Translations under genes and position numbers: made by a program
Part shown: positions 31,825 through 41,552 of the stretch, piece after piece
Numbering within the stretch: the stretch's first letter is position 1
How the letters are laid out: every line of letters starts with the position of its first letter
Assembly: GCA_025531455.1 (NCBI GenBank)
Contig: JAMYHL010000008.1
Location: forward strand, 620,001 to 684,000
Source: Apiotrichum sp. Y4204
Taxonomy: Eukaryota; Basidiomycota; Tremellomycetes; Trichosporonales; Trichosporonaceae
DNA: 64,000 nucleotides
Reading direction: 5' to 3'
The notes under the pieces: model-generated
What the model was told of the DNA's origin: nothing
The model's input: only the letters and a program-made list of their open reading frames with translations
Database searches by the model: none

Positions 31825-33292
31825 ATGTCCGCACACGAGAACAAGAAGAAGCGCAAGTCGACGGGAGGGCGGTCTGTGGATGTGACCGTTGAGATTGAGG
31901 AGGCGACGACCGGCGCTGGACCAGCCTTCGGTGAGCTGCCTTGGGCGTCACGCGACGACGGCCACCGAACCCGATACTGACGACAGTCAACTTTCCCTCC
32001 GTGAAGCCAAACAAGGACACGCCGTTTACAGTCTACTCGCGCGACCCGGGGTCGAAGCTCGAGCTGTCAAAGCAGCAGTCGTTGATAGCGGGAGAGACGG
32101 GCGATGTCGAGTACTTTTCCACCAACCGTGACAGGCAGGCGGGCGAGGGCGGCGACTGCAGCTATGTCGCGGCGCTGTACGACCCGGAGACGAACAAGGT
32201 CGTCTTGTCCCCGACACCACTGTATCTCCTTGCGCACCGCGTGAAGCGCCAGCGGACCGAGCTCGGCGCCGCTATGCCCTCCAAGGAGCTGTGGAAGGCG
32301 AAGCGTAACGACCTCGGCGAGACGTTCGGAACGCGCAAGGCCAAGTCGCAGATCCGGGCGGAGGAGCGCAACAAGGTCGATATAAGCGCGATGGCCTCGG
32401 TGAAGAACACGCTTGTTAACAGCATTGAGGGCATTGACGCCAACGACGGTATGTGGTGATCTGCACGCCAAAACTGACGCTCAGGCCCCGCCGCCCCCTC
32501 TGAATTTATTCCCAAACCCGACCTCGAGACCAAGAACCCGGCCGAGGTGTACCCGCGCTCCTCCATTCTCCCGAATGAGGAGTGGAGCTCGATTGATGTG
32601 CGCGCGATCGCTCAGGCCGCGGACGATCGTGCCCGCTGCGCACTGTTGCCGTATGGTCGTTGTCGTTGGGTCGAGAACAAGATGCGTGCGGCGGTCGACG
32701 GACCAGCGCAGAAGCGCAAGGACAGCCTGTGAGTAGGATGAGTCTGAGTGGGAGCTGGCGTCTCCGAGACTGACGATCAGGCGCATGCTCTACTACCTCT
32801 CGTGTCTTCTTGGGTTCTACCACTTTGCCCCGCATCTGCAAAAGACCTCCATGTCCGACCTCCCGGCTAAGTTCCCCGGCATGCCGCAGGCCGTTCTCCG
32901 CGGCCTTCTTCAGCGCTTCGCTGAGCCGTCGGGAAAGCGTTACACGGTCACGGAAATGACCAAGACAAAACTGCAGACCTGGATCGCAACGTGCTTCCTG
33001 GCGTGTGACTCGTGGTCGGTGGACATCGGCAAGGTCGCCCAGGAGCTCAAGCTGCAGCCTGCCAAGTGAGTGGAATGCGATCTGCGTTGTGTTCCTCCAG
33101 AGTGATAGCTAACGCCGCAGGGTCACCGACTTCTTCAAGTCGCTCGGCTGCAGCGTTGATATCATGAGCCCGGCAGAGCGCGAGAAGAGGGAAATGTCCG
33201 TGGCCGAGGCGAACAAGCACCGCCGTGCAGTGCTCAAGGCGCCCGTCAAGTTCCCGAAGACGAAGCGCAGGGGACCTGCGAAGCGGGGTTAA
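31825..33292 (+). CDS. RPA49: RNA polymerase I subunit A49
   Basis: Pol I-specific subunit that, with A34.5, forms a TFIIF-like module and, through its C-terminal winged helices, a TFIIE-like one; needed for rRNA transcription initiation and elongation in the nucleolus. Exons 31825-31930, 31987-32448, 32485-32728, 32781-33065 and 33121-33292; 422 aa. The basic N-terminus (KKKRKST) precedes the dimerisation domain (YSRDPGSKLELSKQQ; CSYVAALYDPETNKVVLSP). A linker follows, then the tandem winged-helix region: MLYYLSCLLGFYHF, LQRFAEPSGKRYTVTE, KLQTWIATCFLACD, VTDFFKSLGCSV. The C-terminus is again basic (KTKRRGPAKRG). Length is close to yeast A49 (415 aa). Confidence 0.93.
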
Positions 33293-33645
33293 GTGACGCG
33301 GACGCGGTCACGTCACATTGAAGAGGCAGATAGGATAACGCCAACACATTTCCACCGGACACACTATTGCGCCCGGCTTCATTCACAGCGCCAGCACAGG
33401 CCGCGCTCACTCGGATATCACAAACATATAGATTTCATGGCATGCTACAGGGTATGTGGTATCGGGCCGTGCAGCCGTGCGGGGAATAAGCCATAGGGCA
33501 TACAAGTTATACAATGACGACACATTCTACGCGTCGTGACGGACAGTGTTCACAATAGGTATGGATAGGACATGGCAGGGTGGTCTGGGTCGGTCCGGAC
33601 GGTCGTGTCGTACAGGTCATTTACTTATCAAATTCCTCACACTCC
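33293..33645. other. Intergenic, convergent 3' ends
   Basis: About 350 bases between RPA49 and the - strand proline-rich gene. No feature seen. Confidence 0.6.
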
Positions 33646-34851
33646 TCACCGGCGGGTTCGCGCCCGCTTAGCCCCATGGCGGCCGGGCGGGATGTAGTCA
33701 TCGTCGCTGTCCTCAACCTCATCCTCCGGCAGGGAGAGCGGTGAGCTCGGGGCAGGTGACGGGGAGAGGATGGTCAGCGGCGAGGCGGACCGCCGGGGGT
33801 CAAGCCCCGGCGCCAGTGTGTCTGGGTTAGAGAGTGCGGGGGTGCACACCGCGCTGCGGGGCATCTTCATGGCCTTGGTAGGGCGGGAGCCCGGTTCTGC
33901 TGAACGCCGGGGGGTAGTTGCCCGCGAGTCATTCAGGACCGCGGCGAGGGACATCTGGCTCGCCTCTTCGAGAGGAGACGGCTGCCGCATGGGGCGATAC
34001 GCGGGAGGGGTGACCTCCCAGGCGCGCGCCGCGGCAATGCAGGCACTCGCACGGTTGATCGCGTCAACAGGGACGCTCGGCCGCTCTGGCGTAGGCGACA
34101 CACTGGCCTTGAAGCGCTTCGTGCCGTCCATGGACTGCAGGCTGAGCGACACGCCGCTGGTCAGCGCCGCTGCTGTCGCGCGGTCGACGATCACAAGGTG
34201 CAGGCCCTGTGAATTCGGCGTCGGGTCAATCGAGCAGTATCCGCGCTTCTTCCCGGCAACACTTGGGGGCGGCGCCAGGTGCGCTCCTCCCTTGGCTGTG
34301 CGGCCGGGGTGCGGAGGCACTGGAGTGCCCAGACGTGGAGGCACCGGTGTCCCCAGGACAGGTAGGGGAGTTGCGGCGCGAGTGGACGGAGTTGCGGGGT
34401 AAGGAGAGACGCGGGGCAGCTCCTTACGCGGCGGCACGGGGGTTCCAAGGAGCAGTGGTGTACCCGCCCGGGAAACCAGCGGCGAGGGGGCGATACTCCG
34501 GCTTCCGGGGTGGAAGATTGCGGGCGACTCTGAGCGCGAGCGCGCTGGCGTGGCAAAATGGGATGGCGCGGTGATTGGCCGTGGCTCGGTGAGGGGAAGT
34601 GGCAGCGCCTGTGTCGACTGTGGCGGCGTCAGGGTGAGGGTGTACTGGGGCGGCGAGGAGGAAAACCCCAGCCGCTGTGGGGGCGGCAAAATGTCGGAAA
34701 AACGGTGCCGCTCACGCTCGTGCAGGTGCTGCACACTGTTGTTCATGAGCGCAATGTTGCGCTGCAGTTGGACCTGGAAACTCGAGCGGTGGGCATCATA
34801 GTCGTCCAGCCTCGGTGGCTGGGAGATGTGGGTGGCACGTCGAAAAGGCAT
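33646..34851 (-). CDS. Hypothetical proline/serine-rich protein with GTPVPP repeats
   Basis: Single exon of 401 aa. The N-terminal 50 residues (DDYDAHRSSFQVQLQRNIALMNNSV...) look helical and may form a coiled coil or the only folded part. The rest is disordered, with three GTPVPP motifs near the middle (two adjacent as GTPVPPRLGTPVPP), many SP/TP dipeptides that are possible proline-directed kinase sites, and an acidic patch (EDEVEDSDDDY) just before a very basic C-terminus (GAKRARTRR) that could direct it to the nucleus. No known domain is recognised. A chromatin- or cell-cycle-linked regulator would fit this composition, but that is a guess. Its upstream side contains a GT-rich simple repeat (34.98-35.04 kb). 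Confidence 0.65.
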   Translation of the reverse strand: MPFRRATHISQPPRLDDYDAHRSSFQVQLQRNIALMNNSVQHLHERERHRFSDILPPPQRLGFSSSPPQYTLTLTPPQSTQALPLPLTEPRPITAPSHFATPARSRSESPAIFHPGSRSIAPSPLVSRAGTPLLLGTPVPPRKELPRVSPYPATPSTRAATPLPVLGTPVPPRLGTPVPPHPGRTAKGGAHLAPPPSVAGKKRGYCSIDPTPNSQGLHLVIVDRATAAALTSGVSLSLQSMDGTKRFKASVSPTPERPSVPVDAINRASACIAAARAWEVTPPAYRPMRQPSPLEEASQMSLAAVLNDSRATTPRRSAEPGSRPTKAMKMPRSAVCTPALSNPDTLAPGLDPRRSASPLTILSPSPAPSSPLSLPEDEVEDSDDDYIPPGRHGAKRARTRR

Positions 34852-35218
34852 CTCGGGTTGGTGTGGACGACTACAATCAGCTCAGATCACAGGTTATATC
34901 CTCACGGGCTCGGGCGGTGCGGCGACGGCTTCGGTGATGAGGATGACTGGTCATTGTCAGTCGGACTCATTGTTATTGTTTATGTTTGTGTGGGGTGTGT
35001 GTGTCTGTGTTGTGTAGTGTTGTGTGTGTGTGACAGACAGAGTCTATCATAGCATCGCCATGAATGCTGTGTCACACATGCACTATCTGAGGCTTCGGTC
35101 TCAATGGATGACGTCTGGAATGGAAAAGAGTGCGACAACCTGGGACAGCGCTGAACCGACAGGGGGTTGAGTGCTGAGCAAAGCCATGAGGATGCAAGGG
35201 CTGTGGCAGCAGCGGCGG
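34852..35218. other. Upstream region with GT-rich simple repeat
   Basis: About 370 bases. From 34976 to 35035 the + strand is a degenerate (TGTG)n stretch (CA-rich on the transcribed strand), which would fall in the promoter or leader of the proline-rich gene. Confidence 0.6.
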
Positions 35219-35779
35219 CTATGCCTCCTGAGACGCGGCGACAGCTCGCTGTAGCAGACCATCCACAACAACCTTGCTCAGAACCTCAGGACCGGGGGGC
35301 TTCTCCAATTCTGAGACCGAAGCAAGACAATCGACGCACTACACACAAAGGTGCCACACAGCCAACTTACCCCGATGGACACGGTGCGGAGAAAGGGACT
35401 GAGACCTGTACGGGTGCGCCTGGGCGCCGAGTGACTGGAGCGACCCCGCGATGCCGACTGCGTCGGGGAATCATAGCGGGAGCGGCGGTGCGTTGCGTGT
35501 CGCACATTGGAGTCGGAGAGCGCACCGCTCGTCACGGTAGGAACCTCAAACCACGCAGTCGTAGATGTCGGAGGTGTCTGCGGTTCGCTCTCCCAGTCAC
35601 TCAATGTCGGACTTGGCGCGAGGCTTGGAGTGTTTCGTGAACCAACACACAGGGATGTGAGTCGCTCAGACTTGACCTAGAGTCAGGACAGATTAGGACA
35701 GACCCAGCACGCCGCTCACGTTTTGGCCATGCTGACTGGCGGAATGGGAGGATCGCGAGGTGGGGATCGAGGGAGCCAT
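35219..35779 (-). CDS. Small serine/arginine-rich protein, three exons, unrecognised
   Basis: Exons 35779-35720, 35676-35371 and 35338-35219, all in phase 0, 161 aa. The start gives MAPSIPTSRSSHSASQ; the middle is Ser/Thr/Pro/Arg-rich with many RxxS and SP sites (LAPSPTLSDWESE, RGRSSHSAPRRTRTG). The spliced C-terminus (CVDCLASVSELEKPP, then VVVDGLLQRAVAASQEA) reads as an amphipathic helix. Evidence for a real gene is indirect: three consecutive exons with GTRAG donors and CTAG/GTAG acceptors keep one frame and end cleanly at TAG. It resembles a kinase-substrate linker protein, but no family is recognised. The ATG at 35779 is the first that fits the phase of the exon-1 donor. Confidence 0.5.
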
Positions 35780-38415
35780 GAGCGGAAAGATGCACGGGAA
35801 GCTTGATGAAAAGCCAACGCCGTCGCGTGTCGTGTGGCAGAACGCGTAGTTGCTGGTATCTGTCGTTGTGATAGTTGTGCGCTGTTGTGTGTGGTGAGGA
35901 CAAGTGAGTTTCTTGGATTGTCGATGCGATCCTTGGTGCGGAGCGTGAGCCGTCTACACCTCGACAGTCTTATAACACCTGTTCATCATCTCAACCCAAC
36001 AAGACTTCCGCTATTGTTCTGTGCCAAGGTGGTCGTCTTCATGTTCGGAAGACTGACCCGTCTGCGGGTCGTTGGATTGAGTGTGGCCCGTCGTCGTGAC
36101 CTAGGGACGCCGGCCATGGCTTGTACCACGTACCACCGATGTGCATTGTTCGGTGAGAGCCTCGCAGAGTAACAAAACGCCCACAAGACCACCGGGTTTC
36201 GGCTGCTTAGGCCTCCGCCTGACCCTGCTAGGTATGGGCCGCGTTCGGTTGGGCGTCCACGGGTTGGACGGCGACAGTCGCGTGGCCCTGTGCTCAGACA
36301 TTGCACTGGAGTGTGAGCGTAGGAGGGCGGTAAAGGGGAAGGGGAGGGGCCCACAAGCAACGAGATGTCCATTTGTCAGTCGTGTGGCCAGCCGTATAAG
36401 ACGTCCAAGGGGCGAGGGAACGTCATGAAGGCGCGTGGGCAATGGTGTCGATCGCCAGGCCGCCACCCGCCGCCGGCCCCCACCAGACGCCCTGCAACAC
36501 ACGCAAACTTCACTTGCGCCATCCGTCTGTTGTGGACAATACGTGGCCTGCAGTGCACTGCGAAGCACCTGTTTGAGGCGAGCGAGGCGCGGGCATGCAG
36601 CGGACTGCGCCGGCCGAGTCGACTGCTGGCTGGACGTGAGCTGCTCGGAATATGCGGTATGCCGAAAGTGGGGAACACACTGCCGCCACCGTGATTGTTT
36701 GTACAGGCAGTCAGAACAATAGCAAACCGTGCCCATGCCGCCGAGGTAAATCCACTGCAGAGAATAAAAGGACAAATGTGTGTTTTGTGTCAGAAACAAA
36801 GGGCCGTTGGGTTGCGTCAGAGGCCGCGAAGCCGTTCTGGGTCGTGCGTGTCCATTCCCTCCCTCTCCCTCACATGTCTTGCGGCCCCTGCGCGCTCAAG
36901 CGGCAACAGGTCAAGAGCCTTACAGCCAAAAGGAAACAGTAGGAGCAAGACAGAGAGCGCGAGAGCGTTGGTTGTAAACATGTTGTCTTGGTCCGGTGGC
37001 GTGGAGAAGTGTGAACTATGGGAACAGGTTGTCTGGTGCCGTAAGCCGGATTCTCGCAGTTCTCCGCGAGCGGATCTTCCTGGGTCAGCCTTGGCGTCAG
37101 CCCGTTGCATGGACAATGCTTACCTCACCGAAACCGCACTGTCTGCGCATGCATGAGCGTCAGAGCTTCTAGAAGCAGTTAAGCAGTATGCGTGTATGCG
37201 TAAAAGAATGCGCATTTCTGTGGTGCAGAAATGCCGTACAGTAATGTGAGAGAACAATGGCAAACAAACAGTGGAAAGGTAGGGAGTGGGTCAGCAAGAA
37301 CAATACCGCTGGACGCTGTCAGAGTGACTACCACGCGCCACACACCCTGCCGCCACCTCCCCACCTGTACACCTGCACGCCGTCGAGCGGCAACGTGACC
37401 GGCAGACGAACAACACCCGATATCCGCTATTGTGGCTCCTAATGGCCCTGGAAGGAGCCCCTCGAACCCCCTGCTTTCGTTCTCGCATTCTCTGGGCACC
37501 CCGATGCTTGGGCCATCTCAGACGGAGTGATACTCCGGGCATGCACGGCCACTGATCCTACAGCCTTGGGAGCTGGCGGCGGCCTCCGCATCTGAGCTTG
37601 TTGAGAGCCGTTTTTATGTCCCTGCGGTGTGCAAGGGCCGAGAGATGTGGTTACGGTTAAACGCGCCAGAAATGCCTCATGGCCTCCTGCAGATCTCACG
37701 TCACTTTCATCGAGCACAGACAATGTAACAGGAGAGCTGTTGCAGGAGTCTCCCCATTGTGTGATTGTGCAGTGCAGAGTTGTTCTGGAAGCAAGATGGG
37801 GGTTGTCCGTCGGGGATTTGTACTGGGCCATTTGTAGTTCAGATATATGTATTCCACAATGATCATGAGAACCTATTGTCGGACTCGGACTCGGTCGAAT
37901 CGCGACCCCATCGTTTGGAACTTCTTCTCCCAGCGTCGACATCACAAACAGAACCCTCCGGCGTCCAACGGTAGCTGTCAAGGGGACAAGGGGATTCAGA
38001 ATTCGTTCCACAATAACACGTAACGACGAGAACAATACACAGCCCTCAACAATCGCGTCCGAAGACTTTCATTATCATTAAACTCTTCGTGATCCTGGCA
38101 ATGACAGCGCCAAGACGACCTGATCCTGAGCCGAGCAAGATGTGGGGAATCGACACGGCCCGAGCCCGTACAAGAACAACAGTCTGGGCGCTCCCATCGT
38201 ATTCCCGGCCCTCAACTCTTAAAGAACGCACAACTCGAGCCTCTCGGCGACGTCGCGGGCCGACTCTGTGTCGATATGTCCAACCTGTGATGGAAGGTCC
38301 CGTATGCGGGGCGCCAATCTCGAGAAACCCGGCAGTGATAGGGATACAACCTATAGTGCATAAGTGATCCGTACAGGGATTATACTACTCCGTTCCCCAC
38401 ACGTCGTCGTTGGTA
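35780..38415. other. 2.6 kb without a recognisable gene
   Basis: Only short, overlapping, mutually inconsistent open frames. One - strand frame of about 198 codons (37439-38035) has no motif and unusual composition. For a genome this compact, a gap of this size may hold a non-coding transcript or a fast-evolving gene, but nothing directly supports either. Confidence 0.5.
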
Positions 38416-39282
38416 TCACTCATTCTCCGAGCTATCGAAAGACGCGCAGACGGCCGCAATCAGCGCCAAGTCGACGCCGGGCGCAACAGTCACTCGGTAC
38501 TGGTATTAGCGACCAGCAAGTCAAGATGGGCATCGACGTTGCCGACGGCAACAGCCCAACACGAAGCCCATTTAGTGATCTACAACTCACCGGCGCCTTG
38601 CCCGTCGCCCACAGCCGCACGTCAAACACCTCGTGGTCGATAAACGCGATCGCCTCGTCGCCAAAGAACACCTGCGCATTCTTGCCGAGAACCTCGCCGC
38701 GTAGCCGAAGCTCGACGTCCTTCCCGTCGAAGTTGCGGAATGTCACCACCATGCGTGGTCCGACTGCGGGTCAGAAAGGACGCTTGTGAGGTGGGTTCGG
38801 CTCGCGGAGAGGCGGAGAGGCGTACACATCCCCGCGATCCGGCGCCAGCACTTACTGCCCATCTTCTTCTCGATCACGAAGAGCTCGTCACTGTTCTCCG
38901 TCACGGCCGCGAACTTGCGTCGTGCCCGTTTCTTCACCAGCGTAAAGATATTGCGGCCATCGGGCGCCGACCAAACTGATGTTAGTAGAGAGATTGGTGG
39001 GCTCAGGGATCACGCGACTCGAGCTGTAGCACCCGATCATGTTTTGATCTCTTTCAGAGTGATCGCACTCCTCCGCTCCGACTCACCAGTCTTGTCGTCC
39101 GTGCGGAATGGTGTGCCACGACATCGCACGACGTCGTACCCCTCGGAATCCAGAATGCGGAAGCCCTCGACGGGTGTGGAGAACAGCCGCTCCCGCATGA
39201 TTAGTGTGATCTCCTCCGCGAGGCAGTACTCGCGGGACACGCCGACCGGCTGCTGTTGTGGTTTGAGCGCGTGTCGCGTCAT
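38416..39282 (-). CDS. LURP-one-related (LOR/tubby-like) protein
   Basis: Exons 39282-39087, 38975-38856, 38763-38591 and 38499-38416; 190 aa. The whole protein is one LOR domain (DUF567), the small beta-barrel fold shared with tubby and phospholipid scramblases: YCLAEEITLIMRERLFS, then FRILDSEGYDVVRCRG, FTLVKKRARRKFAAVTEN, ELFVIEKKMG, FRNFDGKDVELRLRGEV, AIAFIDHEVFDVRL, and the hydrophobic C-terminal helix VAPGVDLALIAAVCASFD that fills the barrel. Each splice junction restores the strand pattern. Plant members are defence-related; fungal functions are largely unknown, possibly membrane or lipid related. No transmembrane anchor is seen outside the buried helix. Confidence 0.85.
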
Positions 39283-39882
39283 GGTGGAAGTGTAGCTTAG
39301 CTGTCAGAGTAGTATTATTCTTGTTGTGGTGTCAGTCAAGTGCTGGATCGCGAACAGAAGTGCAATGGTGGCGAGCACACCACCCCCACCAAAATTCTTG
39401 TACGCCGCCTAGCAATAGCAAGATCATATGGCTGGCGGTATGGTTCTCAGCGAGCAAGACGCCACCATGCTCGGGCCTTGTGCACCGTGTGGGTGAAATG
39501 AGCCATGTTTGACGTGACGCTTCGCCGTCGGCCAGCCACGAGACATCTCGGCGCAGCGGGCGGCGCATGCGTCGGGGGAGGCGCAAAAAATCAAGAGTGC
39601 TAGATCCGAAAGAGATACGGGCCAGTCCGCAAGATGTCATGTCATGTAATGTGTTCAGAGTGGGACTGTGTCAAACTGCACCTTGCAGAGATACTACTAG
39701 CTCGCGAAACCCGTTATGCTGAGTACCGTCGAGCCCTAGGTTGGGGTTGAGGCATTATTCCATTCTTGCTATCAAACTCGCAAAGTCCAGCGAGCTCTGC
39801 CAGTCACAGCAGTGCCGGTCGCCAGTCTACATTCTGTCAAGTTTCTCTCTATATTATCCATACTCTCATCTCTATGTCAAGT
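39283..39882. other. 600-base intergenic region
   Basis: Contains the promoter side of the LOR gene and the 3' side of EFM7. No coding feature was seen. Confidence 0.6.
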
Positions 39883-40716
39883 CTATCGCCGTAAAGTAAA
39901 GTACACCACAACGCCGCGCACCTCCCCTTCCCCCTCATCTTCCCCAGTATAATCCTCCCATCCACCCTCAGGCAGCCAGCGCACCTCGGCGCGTTTCTCG
40001 ACGCGCAGCCCCGCCTCAGACGCAGCAGACATGAAGCGCTCAACAGGCCCGCGGCCCGTGTGCAGTCCCGCCGCGACGTGTGCCGTCCCCCCCGGCCGGA
40101 GGAGCGCGAGGACAGAACTAAGCAGCGCGGCGTGGCCCGCCGAGGACCACAGCGTGTCGGCTAATATGAGGTCGAAGCCGGAAGACCCCATCTCGGACGC
40201 GAGGGCGAGCAGAGGAGCTGTGTCCGTTCCCCAGGTATGTCCGCGGACGGCCCACGCGCCGGAACTGTGCCGTGCCTCGCCGTCGCCGGTCGTACCAACT
40301 TCCCTCCCGCCGACATTGTACGCAAAGTTCCGCCGGATCGTGCCTACCACATCCGGGTCGTCGTAGTCGGTACACACGACGGTGTGTCCTGCGCGCGCGG
40401 CGACGATGGAGGGCAGTCCCGCGCCGGCCCCGAGCTCGATCACTGGCGGGTTGAGGGCGAGGGCGCGGTTCGCGATTGCGTCGGCGAGGTACACTGCGCT
40501 GAGCCAGAGGTTGTTCGCCTGCAGCGCGGCGTACAGGCTTGCGGGGGGGTGCGGGAGCCAGAGCTTCACCGTGGAGGGAGGGGAGGAAAATGAGGAGTCA
40601 TTGTTTGGCGGCGTATATGTCCACGGGTCGGAAGGAGAAGATGTGGAGAAGCCGATGGGCGGCACGGCGAAGAGCGCAGAGAGGGACGAGTCGAAGATAT
40701 CCGCCGTGTCTTCCAT
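39883..40716 (-). CDS. EFM7: Protein N-terminal and lysine methyltransferase EFM7-like (NNT1)
   Basis: Class I SAM-dependent methyltransferase of the METTL21/EFM7 group, which in yeast methylates the N-terminus and adjacent lysine of translation elongation factor eEF1A in the cytosol. Single exon, 277 aa. Seen: LWLSAVYLADAIA in the helix before motif I, motif I as VIELGAGAGLPSIVAA, the acidic loop VCTDYDDPDVV, and the post-II motif FDLILADTLWSSAGHAALLSS, where DxLW is the group signature. A serine/proline-rich leader of 50 residues precedes the fold and a short acidic loop (TGEDEGEGE) lies near the end. Yeast EFM7 (formerly NNT1) is 261 aa, close to this. Other METTL21-type substrates cannot be excluded. 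Confidence 0.85.
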   Translation of the reverse strand: MEDTADIFDSSLSALFAVPPIGFSTSSPSDPWTYTPPNNDSSFSSPPSTVKLWLPHPPASLYAALQANNLWLSAVYLADAIANRALALNPPVIELGAGAGLPSIVAARAGHTVVCTDYDDPDVVGTIRRNFAYNVGGREVGTTGDGEARHSSGAWAVRGHTWGTDTAPLLALASEMGSSGFDLILADTLWSSAGHAALLSSVLALLRPGGTAHVAAGLHTGRGPVERFMSAASEAGLRVEKRAEVRWLPEGGWEDYTGEDEGEGEVRGVVVYFTLRR

Positions 40717-41552
40717 CGTGGATACAGGAAGGGATAGGCGTCTTCAGTCGTTGGAGCGCCTTCACTCGGAAGCGTTGGAAGCGTGGCGATGGGACAGATG
40801 GGGCGGAGGAGCCGGCAGGGTATTCAAGCGGCTCGAGCGTGTGCGTGTGCGTGTGGATGGGATGATCCCCGAGAAGCGTGTGGGAGCGCGTATGTGAGAG
40901 GGAGGGTGTTCGGAGCACGAGCCGGCGCGTGTACTGCAACAGACTTGTGAGCTCTTGTCGTTATTGCGCTCGAGCCTCAAGCGATCGCCGTCGTAGTTGC
41001 GATTGTGAGAGACGAGATCGACGGTGGAATTTTGAAAGTGGGTTTACCTCCACTCTGGCTTCCACACGTTATCGCAGTCTATTTTTGGCTGGACAGGTAA
41101 GTGTCAAGTGGCAGCGGCGGTGGTGGTTGAGATGGCGAAGAACATGCAATTGATGGCATCCAACATTGCTGCTTGTCCGTTCAAGAACTTGAGTCCTTGA
41201 TTGCTCCAATCGCACAACGCATCGCACCCGGGTTGCTATCTATCCAGAACCTCAGTTGCTATCTATCTCATCCACACGATTCCACTGTACAAACGTCACA
41301 GTTCACTCCCCCCTCATGCCCTGACCAACACCCATTCCACACCAACGGCGATATGCTCATACCTGCATCGATAACCTATGTTTGTTGGTTTTGTCTATGC
41401 ACACTTCATATTCCTGACTCTATGGACTGAAACCTGCGGGATACAATTACAGCCCGCTATAATGACAAACTTGAGATCTACTTTGCGGGAGGTGCAGCTG
41501 ATAAGGTGCTAGTGGCTAGCGCGACCACCCCGGAATTGTTTTGGGAGCGCCC
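40717..41552. other. Upstream of EFM7 and 3' side of FAS2
   Basis: About 840 bases on the - strand side: EFM7 promoter and leader, with CACACAC repeats in the transcribed sense at about 40.84-40.86 kb, then the 3' UTR of FAS2. No gene seen. Confidence 0.6.

Noticed and set aside
33770..34574. Plus-strand frames opposite the proline-rich gene
   Set aside because: Shadow of the minus-strand gene, which has the better-formed product with acidic/basic C-terminus.
37439..38035. 198-codon minus-strand frame
   Set aside because: No recognisable domain or splice partner, and composition unlike nearby genes.
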